DNA from: Phoronis australis
Lineage: Eukaryota; Phoronida; Phoronidae
Direction: 5' to 3'
Assembly (NCBI GenBank): GCA_002633005.1
Contig: NMRA01000231.1
Span: 438,082-502,081 of the forward strand
Length of the DNA stretch: 64,000 nt
The notes beneath the pieces are model-generated. The model searched no databases. It had not been told where the DNA came from and saw nothing but the letters and a program-made list of their open reading frames with translations. This document shows positions 47,797 to 59,015 of this stretch, in pieces (position 1 is the stretch's first letter; the number at the start of each line of letters is the position of its first letter). Position numbers and translations under genes: made by a program.

Positions 47797-48985
47797 CTAA
47801 GTTGATACAGATACCGTTAAAAATGTTTTGATAGCGATGGTGAAGATGAAGAGCAAGTGGGAAGACGCTATTTGAACATTTTTACATTAGTTTTCAAGTA
47901 AAACAACGACATTTCTTCAAGTCTGAATTTGGCAAAATATCGGGGAAAAAAAACTAAAGTTTTTTCCTGCCAATTCACACTTCATTTCTTTTACCAATTT
48001 CTACTACGTCTGCTGACTTTCCTAGCTGTTTTACCTAACCTGGTCATTCGCTCAGATATACAGTGTAGGGCTCGCAAAAATGGTACTATACGACGTTGAA
48101 GTGACTTTGCTTAAAACACAGTTTCTGTCACGAGCTACTGCGAAAAAATTACTTCCCTATAAACTTGAAATCGTCTTCACTCCACTCCCATAATGAGTTC
48201 AATGGCTCACTACTGACGAGAAATATCCTCACACAGTAGTCGATAAGCTCACCGACAGTGTTTGTCACTTTTGACTAGTTTAGATTTCTAGTAATGAGCT
48301 GTGTAAGTGGAATCAAATTTTATGGAGCGGTGAACGCCTGGAGAGCATTGTTTTGCCTCAAATATTTTACTACAGGCTTTATATCCTGTAATGATTAAAA
48401 CGCGGGTTCACTATCATTTTAATTAGCTTTCGACTATCCACACGAGATGTGAACACAATGTGTCATTCCGATACACCTCAGTGGTGCCAGTCAACCGTAA
48501 TGCCCAATTGGTTAGATGACGAGAGCTTATCATACAGGATTGTAAGTAATACAGAGTCGCAAAGTAACACGTTAAAAAGACATACAGAGATGTGTGTTGG
48601 GACTGGGTAAAAAGAAAATGTAGATACAGGTAAAACATCAACTCCAATAGATCCATTGAATTTTAATAATTGCTATATTTTAACACCGATACGATCTCCA
48701 AAAGAGGTAGAAGCAACCGTAAACAACTAAAATTGGCACTTTGGACCGCAGCAGTGGTCAGATTAGTCAGATAAAAAATAAAAATGCATTCCGAGCACAC
48801 TGAGCGTAAATGTGCAAGGTTATCATACACATACTTATAAAAAAGCTTACAAAAATACGAAGAATGTTCACGAAATGTCCGATGGAAAGCATAGATGCCA
48901 CTATAGGATCTACATGTACCTGCCTGATACAGTGAAGCTGCACTTTTCCCAAGTATGCAAAGCACCATAAAACTCAGTTACCCAC
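47797..48985 (-). other. 1.19 kb intron
   Basis: Between the two most similar helical exons. No repeats recognised. Frames of 77 and 101 codons are chance. Confidence 0.7.
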
Positions 48986-49342
48986 CTACTTCTGCCAAGT
49001 TGTCAATTTCTTCGTGTATCAATGTCGAAAGCTTTGCAATCTCCTGAGTGCTGGCATTTTCGTCAAACTTAAGCAATTTACTTTGCAATTTTGATGACAG
49101 CTCTTTAAGTTTCTTGCCCTCTTCACCGCCGATGGCTCTAGAAGTATCCTGCAATTCTTGGCATTTTGCTTGCATCTCTTCACCGATCTTGGCTATTTCT
49201 TTAGAATGGTCTCCGGGAATTTTAGCCAACTCTTGCAACTTTTTCTCATATTTCTGCAAAGCTTTCAGTGGAGCCGCTATAGCGTCAGATGACTCTTCTA
49301 CTCTCCCCTTCTTGTGCGCGCTTGTAGGGGAACATTTTATAC
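48986..49342 (-). CDS. Helical-repeat exon, one unit (119 codons)
   Basis: This phase 1-1 exon has acceptor TTTCAAACAG and the preferred donor GTAG|GTGGGT. It opens with a Lys-rich linker (IKCSPTSAHKKGRVEES). The three-helix unit follows: LQKYEKKLQELAKIPGDHSK, then an EM-x-AKCQEL helix, the signature IGGEEGKKLKELSSKL, and a closing helix ending in DNLAEVG. It is strikingly similar to the unit at 47428-47796: KKLQELAK, P-G-[DN]-HSK and IGGEEGKKL are shared. A tandem exon duplication is the simplest explanation. A donor one codon later would give phase 2 and break the frame with the next exon, so I chose GTGGGT. Confidence 0.85.
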
Positions 49343-49630
49343 CTGTTTGAAAGACAATGCGTTAGTACAATGAAAATTACATGTGTGGTGTGAATATGAG
49401 AACATTCCGCTTCACAGCACACACAATTGTTTATTAATGGGTGTGCTCGTTTAGCTGCGGGTGTCTTCGCTCAGGTCACATATTACGGAGCCTCAGCTGT
49501 ACAATCAGCAACTGCGATTGATATTGAAGCACGCCATTTTCATTTTCACTCAATGCGTGAGTCTAACAGCATTAATGTACATATTTTGCGTTATTGGCAT
49601 AAACTCTTATCTAGTAATTGTATATTTATA

Positions 49631-49808
49631 GTTCCGAGAATTTGTATACACAGAAAGAGTCTTGTATTCTGCGTAGCGCCGATAAACAGTTTTCCTTCAT
49701 TCGAGGTATCCATTGTNTAGTTCCGAGTATTTGTATACACAGAAAGAGTCTTGTATTCTGCGTAGCGCCGATAAACAGTTTTCCTTCATTCGAAGTATCC
49801 ATTGTTAG
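49631..49808 (+). repeat. 89-base tandem duplication around an N
   Basis: GTTCCGAG at 49631 and at 49720 start two copies that differ at about two positions, with the only N of the window at 49717, exactly at the joint. It may be a real duplication or an assembly join of overlapping ends. Confidence 0.85.
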
Positions 49809-50691
49809 AGCAAAGTAAATCGTCCCTTATTTACATTCCCGCAAAGGAAATAAACACAACAGACGCCGCTTCGTGTGTCTTCAGAAATATGGAGATGACT
49901 TCGTCTCATTAATAAAAATTAGTTGCAGAATGTCACGGAAGTTAAGCAAACGACTGGACATTTATCAGGGCAAACTTAAAAATAAAATTAAAATTAGAAA
50001 GATCTGCAGTTGCAGTAATCGATCGAAATGCGTTGATCGTCCCAATGCAATCGTTTTAATTGATTTAAACATGCGTGGACACAAACTAAAAATACCACGG
50101 GTGCAGCACTATTCCAGTTTGTTGATTGAATTCTTCAGAAAAGATTGACATGTCAACTTTAATTTAAAAACTGAAAGCCCAAAGTTTATATACATTTAAA
50201 TTGCAGGAGAAGCATGACCCTCTCCTGCAATTGCACTTCTTTGGAGCCCGAGTCCGTTACACGAAGTCATGAACTAGATTGTCTGACCATGATGATGTTA
50301 TTCGTGTATAATTTCACTTTAATTACCAAAAACGTTGTCATTGAATTTTAATTGAAGTTTCTTGTTTAATGGTGGAGAAATTTGCTGCATCATTTCAGTG
50401 CACGCGGCTATTATCAGTCATCAATTTCAAATTGATCACATAGCGTAACAATCTGTAAGGCTGAAGAAAGGCAACCTGGAAGAGGTGGAGCATTATGAGC
50501 GTTTAGAAACTCATCATCTGTCGGACATGTGCTTGTTAAGCGTTTGATGAACGAGGTCCATTTACTGAAAAAACAGGCTAAGATGTAAGAGTGGTCATTT
50601 CACTTTCTGGACGTGAAAACATGCTTACTACTGTAGGTAGCCTGAATCACTGGTCAAATATAACGCCCTGAATTGTAGAGAATCACATAAA
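49809..50691. other. Intron DNA
   Basis: A 91-codon plus frame (49873-50148) is Lys/Arg-rich with no domain. The hairpin at 50200 lies here. Confidence 0.4.
50200..50231. repeat. Perfect 11-base hairpin
   Basis: ATTGCAGGAGA and TCTCCTGCAAT flank a 10-base loop. Too short for a microRNA precursor on its own. Confidence 0.6.
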
Positions 50692-50979
50692 TCAACTGGA
50701 AAAACTGCCCATTAAAATACATGAACCAACGTATTTGGAACCCCCCGTTCCTGGCCCAAAATACCTCCAACAGAAAGTCGGCAGTAGGCCAAAAAGTCCT
50801 ATGCTCCAGTTACCACAAAATTCCATTGCCACATGAATATTGTCAGATCTCCTGCCGGTACCAAGGCACCATAATTTGATGGTCTGTCGGACAATCCGTA
50901 CTGAGATGGTGAACCCAGTCTCCCCAAAATGAAGCTGGACAGCTGTGGTAGTCACACATGTATTCTCATATGCCATCAT
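50692..50979 (-). pseudogene. Tc1-like transposase fragment
   Basis: The minus-strand frame reads TAVQLHFGETGFTISVRIVR, then QTIKLWCLGTGRR, the paired-like helix-turn-helix region of Tc1 transposases (TISxxTVRRxLxxxGL). Later TGGSKYVGSCILMGSFS resembles the GGGSVMVWGCFS block. The catalytic region between them is scrambled and no inverted ends were found. Sequence down to about 50470 may belong to it but is unreadable. Confidence 0.5.
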
Positions 50980-51909
50980 CTGTAATAACTACGCTACTCG
51001 GTTGTTTTTCAATGCAAGAAGTGGATGACAACAAAATTTATAGATCTACCATAGACCCAGAGTGAATTAGCGGTTACGAATAAAGTTGCAACATGTTTCA
51101 TCAAACTCTTTACTCAAGGAAACAAATACCACATACAGCTGACTGAGCAGGAAATCATAGCGGTACCTAAGATTAGGTTGTAACTCAGAAGTAAGAATAA
51201 CACGCTCTGCCTGTAGAAGTACACCAGTACCTGATGTAACTGCTGTACCTAGTATTCAGTATATACCAAAGGTAGATTTTCGTGGTACTACTAAATAAAG
51301 TTGTTAAAAGACTTATAACTCTATAAATTTATACAGTATTTGAACTACATTTAATGCATAATTTTAACTTTCTTATACTTTTAATTGTTAGTTCATTGTA
51401 CTTTTATGTTATGTACATAAAATAAAATCCAGATGTCTTTTCAGAATCACCTACATGGTTGTATAAAACTTCAAAATTATCCGCTGGATATATTTGATCA
51501 CTGCATAACGTCAGGTACATTGTTCAACAATAACAACGCAATGCGTGATAATGCCACGTTGGTGTTGCTATGCGGCGTATAGCGTTCATGCAACTGTGCA
51601 CTGGACGCATCAGAAAAAAGTATCCTGATCCTACCGTGATTTGAACAGGGGATCCTCTTCATTTTGTACCAGCTCAATAGGCACAAGTCTCAAAATTAGT
51701 TGATGTACAGGCCACAGCCAACAATACGATTTTGGCCTAATACCTTGTATTTGTTTAAATTGTTGATTCGCCTGCTTCTTGTAATGTTACTCATGAAAAA
51801 TATCAGGTTTTCATCGAGAACTTGTCAGGTCGAAACTACTGAGATGACTCCGGAAACATCACGTGCGGTAAATAAAGGATTTGGGATGCAACACTCAATG
51901 AAGAAAAGG
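50980..51909. other. Intron DNA, no gene seen
   Basis: AT-rich. No inverted end of the neighbouring Tc1-like fragment could be identified. Confidence 0.45.
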
Positions 51910-52020
51910 CGCAACTCTTGTATGATTATCAGGATTTTAGAAATAATGTATAAGCGTTTATATGTATATAAATATCGCAACTCTTGTATGGTTATCAGGA
52001 TTTTAGAAATAAGAGATAAG

Positions 52021-52083
<63 letters not shown>

Positions 52084-52084
52084 T
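51910..52084 (+). repeat. 66-base direct repeat leading into a (TA)n(TG)n microsatellite
   Basis: CGCAACTCTTGTATG at 51910 and 51976 start near-identical units ending TTTTAGAAATAA. The second runs into (TA)9 and then about 20 TG pairs to 52077. Frames across it are simple-repeat artefacts. Confidence 0.9.
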
Positions 52085-52349
52085 TCACTTGTGATAAAAG
52101 ATATGTGACCTGTTTCTCGCTACATGAGCGCTTGAAATTTTCCTGAAGATCTCTCAGTTAATTTTCTGTACTTAAGATTTAAATTAGCCCTTAGTTCACC
52201 CATGATGAGTGCTGACGAAGCAATAAATAGGTATGCAAGCAAAGATAGGGCTTCCTTAAACGACAAAGCAAAAAACTGACTCAAACAATCCTTGACTTTC
52301 ATAAGGTGAACCTGCCCCTTTGTGAGACGTACTCAAATGATGGCATTGC

Positions 52350-52800
52350 TAGGCTCGAAAAAGCGCTGACTTCGCCTCAAGTTATAAAAACACTCCGTGA
52401 ACAACTGTTCCATGCCTGCTCTGGATGACATAAGAGTCGATCATCGACCAGAAAACAAATACATACACCAGCTGAATGACCAAATCGACAAATTATCAGT
52501 GAATCGTGACAATTTAGAGCAATTCTCGTGACGCAACAACATAGTTATCTATGGAATCGAAGAACCTGTTAATTAAAAACGTCGGGCTACTAATAATAGT
52601 GTGATTGACTTGGGGCGCAAACTGGGTCTCGAAGTTAACCCCCAGCAAATCAGTAGATGCCATAGACTCGGGCCTAAACTACGCAAACAATGAGCCGGTG
52701 ATTCGCGAAAACATCTTCTACGCAAACTGAACTTACAAAACCCGATTTTCATTAATTCAATCACGAAACCACGGTATCTTCTCTACGCCCGCTGTCACAG
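52350..52800 (+). pseudogene. LINE ORF1 remnant
   Basis: YIHQLNDQIDKLSVNRDNLE, QFS, a stop, RNNIVIYGIEE, then VIDLGRKLGLEVNPQQISRC and HRLGPK are the coiled-coil end and RNA-binding core of LINE ORF1 proteins. A CGA-to-TGA change accounts for the stop in the LEQFSRRNN block. No ORF2 follows within 1 kb, so this is an isolated fragment. Confidence 0.65.
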
Positions 52801-53705
52801 CCTCATACAGATTCTCTATATATATTTTTCTCTGTGAAATAACACCAGCCCCACTTACTCCAGACCGCATTTATTTTTTTAAAACGCTCCCTTTTGGTTT
52901 CCATGGATACTTTTTGTTTCCAGCAAGTTTTGAGCCTGGCGGCCATTGAGTTTTAGTAAAACTTCGACATTAACGTTAAGCAGTGGAAATAAAGTTGAAA
53001 TAGTGAACCTGTTTAAGTGATCAGGTGATTATTTTATTGATGCAAAGATTTCGATGATAATGATTTGTTTTTTTAGAGCCGCATGAGATGAATAGATTTA
53101 GTCATTTTTGAAACTGTCAAGATTGGCTAAATTCGTATCCATATATCTCAGCTGGCACTAGTTTCATAACATCCAATTTATTTAGATACCTTAAATCTAC
53201 AAAAAATACAAAAAATCGTCTGGCGCTAATGGATTTCATGTCAGTTGAAGTCGACTGGTGGTTACGCATTTTCACCACATTGCGTAATGCCGACAAACGT
53301 CAACAAAAAGTGAACATTCGCTATTGGTTAACTGCGAATCAATTTACAATTATAATTTATAAAAAGGCATTTCTAGGTCCCAAGGAAACTTTCCTTTATT
53401 TCTGAAATTTATTCGTAGTAATGGAGTTAGGATACACGTACTTACTAGACAAACAACAGTAGATTTGACTATGCTCCTATTGCGCGGGACGACATTCAAA
53501 TATCAATGGTTTTGTAGAGCTCAGTTATTCTTCTTCGCACGGCTATAATAACAAAAACCGCCTAAAAAACATTTTCATAACATTTTCTTCCAAAATTGTG
53601 GTTGCCCCCTCCCCCGTCCCCTAATGCTGCTTTCGAAATCTTAAAGTGTTGTATGAACAATATCATTAATTTTTGGTTTTGTTGGTTGTTAACAAAGATA
53701 CTTAC
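52801..53705. other. Intron DNA, no gene seen
   Basis: AT-rich, no LINE ORF2 follows the ORF1 remnant. Confidence 0.45.
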
Positions 53706-53970
53706 TGCGAGTTGGCTTTGGAATGTGTCTGAACAAACGTTTTTTTTTTGTGGAATCTTCAAATGGTTTTGAAGCAGGGGGTTGGAAGCGGAGGACAGTT
53801 TAAGGGTGACAGATTCAGTGGCAATTGCAAGGAATTTCAAAATCACTTTTGACCAGGTCTCCGTGGACGTTATACACTGCATGGCCGCCAATGTCCCAAT
53901 AGCTTCACCTGTTGGAGTGGTGCGGCTGGCTGGCGTTGTCATCTTGCTATCTGTACGCAGTTTGTTGTGA
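53706..53970 (-). CDS. Exon-like open segment, unknown product
   Basis: The segment is bounded by an acceptor (GACTGTGTCAG after a pyrimidine tract) and a strong donor (CGCA|GTAAGT) on the minus strand. It is open for 88 codons with even composition (TTPASRTTPTGEAIGTLAAM, then ATESVTLKLSSAS). It starts in phase 2 and ends in phase 0, so it cannot be spliced between the neighbouring phase-1 helical exons without breaking the frame. It could be part of another gene, a rarely used exon, or chance. No family recognised. Confidence 0.25.
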
Positions 53971-54389
53971 CTGACACAGTCAGGTAAAAAATGGGAGATT
54001 CTCAAGTAGAAGTGGGGGGAGTGACCGAGTGGAACAGGCTACCATTGAGAAGATACTTCATCTGTGTAGTGTGGTGCACACAGGAATATATTTGATTAAG
54101 TGTGTGTGACTACACGTGAGAAGTTTATCAGGTGAAATTACGTACACGTCATCCAAAGGACAATGGTATCCTTTTCCAAGTTATCGGCTGTTACTTGACT
54201 ATGTGAATGCTTCCCGTTGGAAGCATGATTAGATTTTCATTCACTACAGAGGTCATGGGAAAAAGTGAGGATGGTAAATGCTGCTTTGAGTACCAAGTCC
54301 ATCAGTACCCGACAAGTATTGTATTGTAGCTCATATTTGTTCATGACTTCTGAGCAAACTCACAATATACAGCGATAAAAATTTGAAAC

Positions 54390-54640
54390 AGCTACAGCTT
54401 GGATAGCAGATAAGACAGTTGATTATTTTGGTCTATAGATTGAAGTAATCTTTAAAGATGGCGTTAGTGTAGTTGCTCTTCTTTGTACTTGGTTACTTAA
54501 TTAACAACTTGTCAAATGGTGGTTATCATATTATAAATTAATAACTGGATTTAATTATTCTCACTCCTTCTGCGCAAAATCTCAAAGCATAGCTACCTTT
54601 TAAACAAACCCGCAGTCAATTTCTGACAACATGCAGAATG
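54390..54640. repeat. Partial copy of the palindrome arm and centre
   Basis: It matches the reverse complement of 57985-58250: GATAGCAGATAAGACA, GAAGTAATCTTTAAAGA, TTACTTAATTAAC, TCTCAAAGCATAGCTACC and CCGCAGTCAATTTCTGACAA. It ends about 135 bases from the donor of the 54777-55475 exon. Confidence 0.75.
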
Positions 54641-54776
54641 TCAAGCAGGCCAGCATAATCTCACGACCGATGCCATTGTAATGTGTTTATCCAATGAGTG
54701 GACAGAAGTATCTGTGATCGTGAAATATTAAATGGAATTGCGTATTGTACAAGAAAGGTATGAAAATGAGACTTAC

Positions 54777-55475
54777 CCACAATCGCGAGTCCTTTACTCA
54801 ACTGAGCCAGTTTTTGAGCAAATGATATCATATCATCTTCATCCAGCTCTTCGTCATCCACCAACTCTTCCAGGCCACCAATATAAGTGTCTAGTTTCTC
54901 TCCGAGTTTCCCCAGCTGCTTGCTTTCCGCGCTACCTTCGTCTTCTGAGTACAAATCAATGTTCTTTTGAATTTCTTTCAGTCTATATACCATTTTTCCT
55001 ACATTACCTATATTTTCATCCGGTTTTTCTGACATTACCTTTAAAAGTCGTCCCAGCTCTGCAAGGCCCTTGGCACTGGTGTTCGCATCTTCACCTTTCG
55101 ACACCGGGTGAGATAACAACTTCTCTTCTACGACTTTTCTTGTTTGTGCCAACTCAGCTACTCGTTTACCGTGATCATCCAATGTATTCGAAAGTTGCAC
55201 TAGCTTTTCACCTTCGGAACCACTGCATTGCTTACCCAGTTGTTGCAAGTCGAGATTTAGTCGCTGAATCTTTTTTCCTATGTTTTCCTTCTCTTCTAGA
55301 TTTCCAGGCTTCATAGCAATAACCCTCAATTCACCCTCTAGCTCACCCAGTTGTTCTGCTAACGATTCGACTGCATCTGCGTGGTCACCGCCTTCAGATG
55401 CCACATTCTGTAACACTTTACGCATTTCCATAAGTTTTTTTGTTATTGTCAGAGTTTCTTCAGCCTGTTCGTTAT
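54777..55475 (-). CDS. Helical-repeat exon encoding two units (233 codons)
   Basis: This is an open phase 1-1 exon with acceptor GTTTTTAG and donor GTGG|GTAAGT. It encodes a Lys/Glu/Leu-rich, almost Pro-free helical sequence. Two units can be made out. The first holds SEGGDHADAVESLAEQLGE and later GSEGEKLVQLS. The second holds GLAELGRLLKVMSEKPDENI and SAESKQLGKLGEKLD. These echo the motifs of the later exons: a turn rich in Gly/Asp/His, then G-[GS]-x-E-G-x-K-L, then a third helix. The exon ends in an acidic stretch (EELVDDEELDEDD) and GLAIVG. It has no Cys pairs, signal peptide or enzyme motif, so a structural or scaffolding tail is likely. Extending the frame rightward past the acceptor gives a shadow N-terminus that I reject because it crosses the splice site. 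The family is unknown to me; spectrin-like folding is possible but the usual Trp is absent. Confidence 0.85.
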
Positions 55476-57251
55476 CTAAAAACAAAATCATCGTCGTGTA
55501 TTTATATTCGACCGCGACTGTGTCATATTTGAGCAGACAGAACAGGAGCAGTTCCAAAATAAATACTTAGTCATTGTTTGGGACAATCAGTTAAGCAGTT
55601 CAGCAGTGGGAATAAAGAAGTTAACAGTTAAACAGTTGAGAGTATTACAGTTGAGTTTGAAGTGAAGACAACCAGCAGTCACAGCGACAGGAGCCACCTA
55701 CAGTATAGAGACAACAGGTTATTTGAATCAGCGAGTGTTGTAATTGCTGGAAGTGTCTCAGAAGTTCATCAAAAGTCCAGGCTTCGCAGCACCGGCTTGA
55801 GCATAAAACAAACATTAGGTAGGACGTGTTGTTTGAGTAGGCTTGTGAATGTACGGTCGAGATTATTAAAATGATTAGCTCGAACCAGTCTTCAGTCTAT
55901 TGTCGCACCGAAACCTACTTGAACCAGTTGGCAACCACCTGCTCCCACCCACACACCGGGGAAAACGTGACAAATATCCGTCCAACGGATTACCACGTAT
56001 AAAAACGCGGTGGCTATCAAAACGAGCATGTGGCGAAGTTGAGTTGTGTTTGTTAAGGAACACGAAATCCAGCACAGGGGATTCATTTTAAATAAGAGAC
56101 TCACTCAAAGAAACGATGCAACCTACAATCAATTCTTGGAACCCTAAGCTAACAAACGCTCCATTCTCAAGAAGTGCTCTCGGCACTGATGAATAGAGGG
56201 AACTATCTACATTGGCATGACTCCTTCAAACTCCACACTAAGAATACAGGGAAGCACCATGTTATTGCATGTATATGAAATATAGTTTACATGGATGTTA
56301 ATTTTCATATGAATGTGCATTTTCGACTATTTTAGATATGCACTGTATTTAGACAATGCAAACGTCGTGAGAATTTATGAAACATAAATCAAACCACTAA
56401 CATCATGAAACTGAACAAGACACATTCCTCATGTACACTGTACATATATATGCGCACGAATGGGTGCAAACTGTATTAATAAGACAATGGCTGTAAATTT
56501 TTGGCGCAGATAAGTCCCTTAAGAAACACTACAAGCACATGACACTAACAACGAGAATAATTATGATGGTAGGGTTACACCTAACTTCGAGTACAAAAAG
56601 AGACCGACAGATGACTCCACTACCACTAACCAGAAAGGGCTCAATGAAGAAAGAACGTTTTGCATTCCAAAAAAGTGTTTTCCTCAACTGGTGAATATGT
56701 ATGCCCTGAAAAAGCTGTGCTTTACAAGTTTTAACTACTTCTTGAATAATAAGTCCATGTTTCAAGTACAGTTTGACGCCTGATGCTGCAAATCTCCACC
56801 CCCGTGCAACAATGTCCTCGCCAGTGCCGTCCACACATGAATGAAGCATGAAGTGATTGACAAGCAACGACAGAGGGCGAACCCAGCGCTTAATCACGTC
56901 CGTGAGATATGGACGAAATGGCAATACACCAAATCAAGGTACGTTTTTTTTGGTTAAAATAGGGTACGCATTACTTCCAATAAATACATTGGCAATTGAC
57001 TTAGGAACAAGGTTCTTCGTGGTTTAAATTCCCGTACACTGTATGTTGGATAAAAAGGGATAAAGTTTCAAAATCAAATGAATTGCATTGCTAATTAATT
57101 TCTAAAGATAAATTGACTTTGTACTTCATTGAATATTCTTACTTTCCTGTAGCAGTGCGCAATACAATTTCGTTCTCCAAAACTGAATTGTTTGTGTGCC
57201 ATTCTAGTGCATATGGAGACGTAGTGCGTGACCCTCCCACTTCCAAAACAA
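55476..57251. other. Intron DNA
   Basis: A short run of AGTTAACAGTTAAACAG-like words lies near 55620-55650. The 131-codon minus frame at 56529-56924 is the largest here (FRPYLTDVIKRWVRPL); I do not recognise it and it has no clear splice sites. Confidence 0.35.
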
Positions 57252-58893
57252 GGTGTGTCAGAATAAGTATTTATTAAAATAATTAGTAATAATAGATCCA
57301 ATTGAATTTGCCCAGATTTTGTGCATGTGCACTTTTAAATCACGGGGTCATTTCTATTTTTATATGTACTTTGGGTGTGCGTTCAAAGCACTCTGGAGAT
57401 TCTAGAAACTTCTGAGAGTAAATCGTAACAGCCGATGGTACATGTATGATTAGATAAGATTATTTGGTTTTTATCAGTCAATCGTTAAGTAAATAGAATA
57501 TTATAATATGGGCTGAAATTAACAGGATATTCAGATGAGCTACAGTAGTTGAAGCTAAAAGATTTGATACAGTGTATAACGAAAATTCTACAACAGAGCC
57601 ATCTCGTGTTAGATTCTAAAGAGGATCCTGGCAAGGGCAAGAGATACTTGCATTGTGGCTATTAAGATACTGCCAGTACGTGTTGCGGCACCAGGGGCTG
57701 TGATCAGCGAGAGGAATTGTACATGTAGGTAGAAGATACTGCCTGGAAGTGTTGTGTCACCAGAGACTGTGACCTGCAAGCACACTGTCACAATACAATG
57801 TGTAGTTTGAGGATTCACCAACAGGACTGCCTTCCAGCAAGTGGAGAGTCATACAGCTTAGATAACAGATAAGACATTTAATTATTTTGGTTGATTGATT
57901 GAAGTAATCTTTAAAGAAACGATGGGGTAGTTGCTATTCTGTGTACTTGTACATGTAGATGATTACTAATTAAAAACAGGTTTCGCTTGTTGTCAGATGA
58001 TTGACTGTGGGTTTATTTAAAAGGTAGATATGGTTTGAGATTGTGCGTAGACGGGGAGTGAATAATCAAATCCAGTAATTAATTTATTATATGATAACCC
58101 CTAATTAGTCAAATGAAACCTATCGTTAATTAAGTAATCAACTACAAAGAGTAACTACGCTAGCGCCCTTTTTAAAGATTACTTTAATCAAACAACCAAA
58201 ACAATCAAATGTGTTATCTGCTATCCAAGCTAGGACTCTCCACTTGTTGGATGTCTGTCCTGTTGGTGAATCTTCGAACTACACACAATGTATAGCGACA
58301 GTGTACTTGCTGGTCACCGTCTCTGGTGATGCAACACTTGCAGGCAATTTCTTCTACCCGCGATTGTTCTTGCTAGTCACAGTCTCTGGCTGATGACGCA
58401 ACACTTCAGGTAGTATCTTACTACCCACAATGCAAGTGACAAGCTCTTAGTTAACTTCCAGTTCGTTAACCCTCGCCCTTCCCAAGATCCTTTCTAGAAT
58501 CTTCCACGAGATGGTTCTGTCGTATAATTTCCTCTGTACACTGTAGCAAGTCTTCGTGCTTCAACTACTATAGCGCATCTAATTATCTTGTTGATTTCAG
58601 CCCATAATATAACACTCTACTTATTTAGTGATTGGCTAATAAAAACCACATGATCATATCCACTCGTATTATTGGCTGTTACAATTTGTTCTCGGAATAT
58701 TCTAGAATCTAGTACTTTGACCCCGGAACCCAAAGTCGTAAACACCATCTAAAAATAGATTTTGACGTTAAAATACATGTCAACAAGTCTGACCCCATGA
58801 TTTAAAAGTACATATGCGCAAATTTTGGGCAACTTAAAATGGACCTATTCTTGCTATTTACTTAATCAATATTTATTCTGACACTTGTCTAAT
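57252..58893. repeat. 1.6 kb imperfect palindrome (fold-back element)
   Basis: Arms of about 750 bases are inverted copies. Outer ends GTGTCAGAATAAGTATT and (reverse complement) GTGTCAGAATAAATATT pair. Inner pairs include TTTTAAATCACGGGGTCA with its complement near 58795, GGGCTGAAAT with ATTTCAGCCC, TAATCTTTAAAGA, and GGATTCACCAACAGGAC with its counterpart at 58260. The centre is near 58040. Pieces recur at 54390-54640 and 58890-59015. It lies in the intron between the transmembrane and first helical exon. No transposase; short chance frames only. Confidence 0.78.
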
Positions 58894-59015
58894 TAGTGGA
58901 CTTCATGTAATGAATTAATTACTTGATTTAATTGTTCCTTCACCATCTGCACTAAATCTCAAAGCATAACTACTTTTTAAAAAAACCCACAGTCAATTTC
59001 TGACAAGATGTACAT
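58894..59015. repeat. Partial copy of the palindrome centre
   Basis: It shares ATCTCAAAGCATAACTAC and CCACAGTCAATTTCTGACAA with 54540-54640 and the inverted centre of the palindrome. It abuts the palindrome's right end. Confidence 0.7.

Noticed and set aside
51825-52146. Frames with His-Thr or Cys-Val runs
   Set aside because: Translations of the TG/TA microsatellite.
54732-55316. 194-codon plus-strand frame
   Set aside because: It is the antisense shadow of the 54777-55475 helical exon, whose splice sites and repeat motifs support the minus strand.
56529-56924. 131-codon minus-strand frame in an intron
   Set aside because: No domain and no splice context. A frame this long is not rare across 64 kb.
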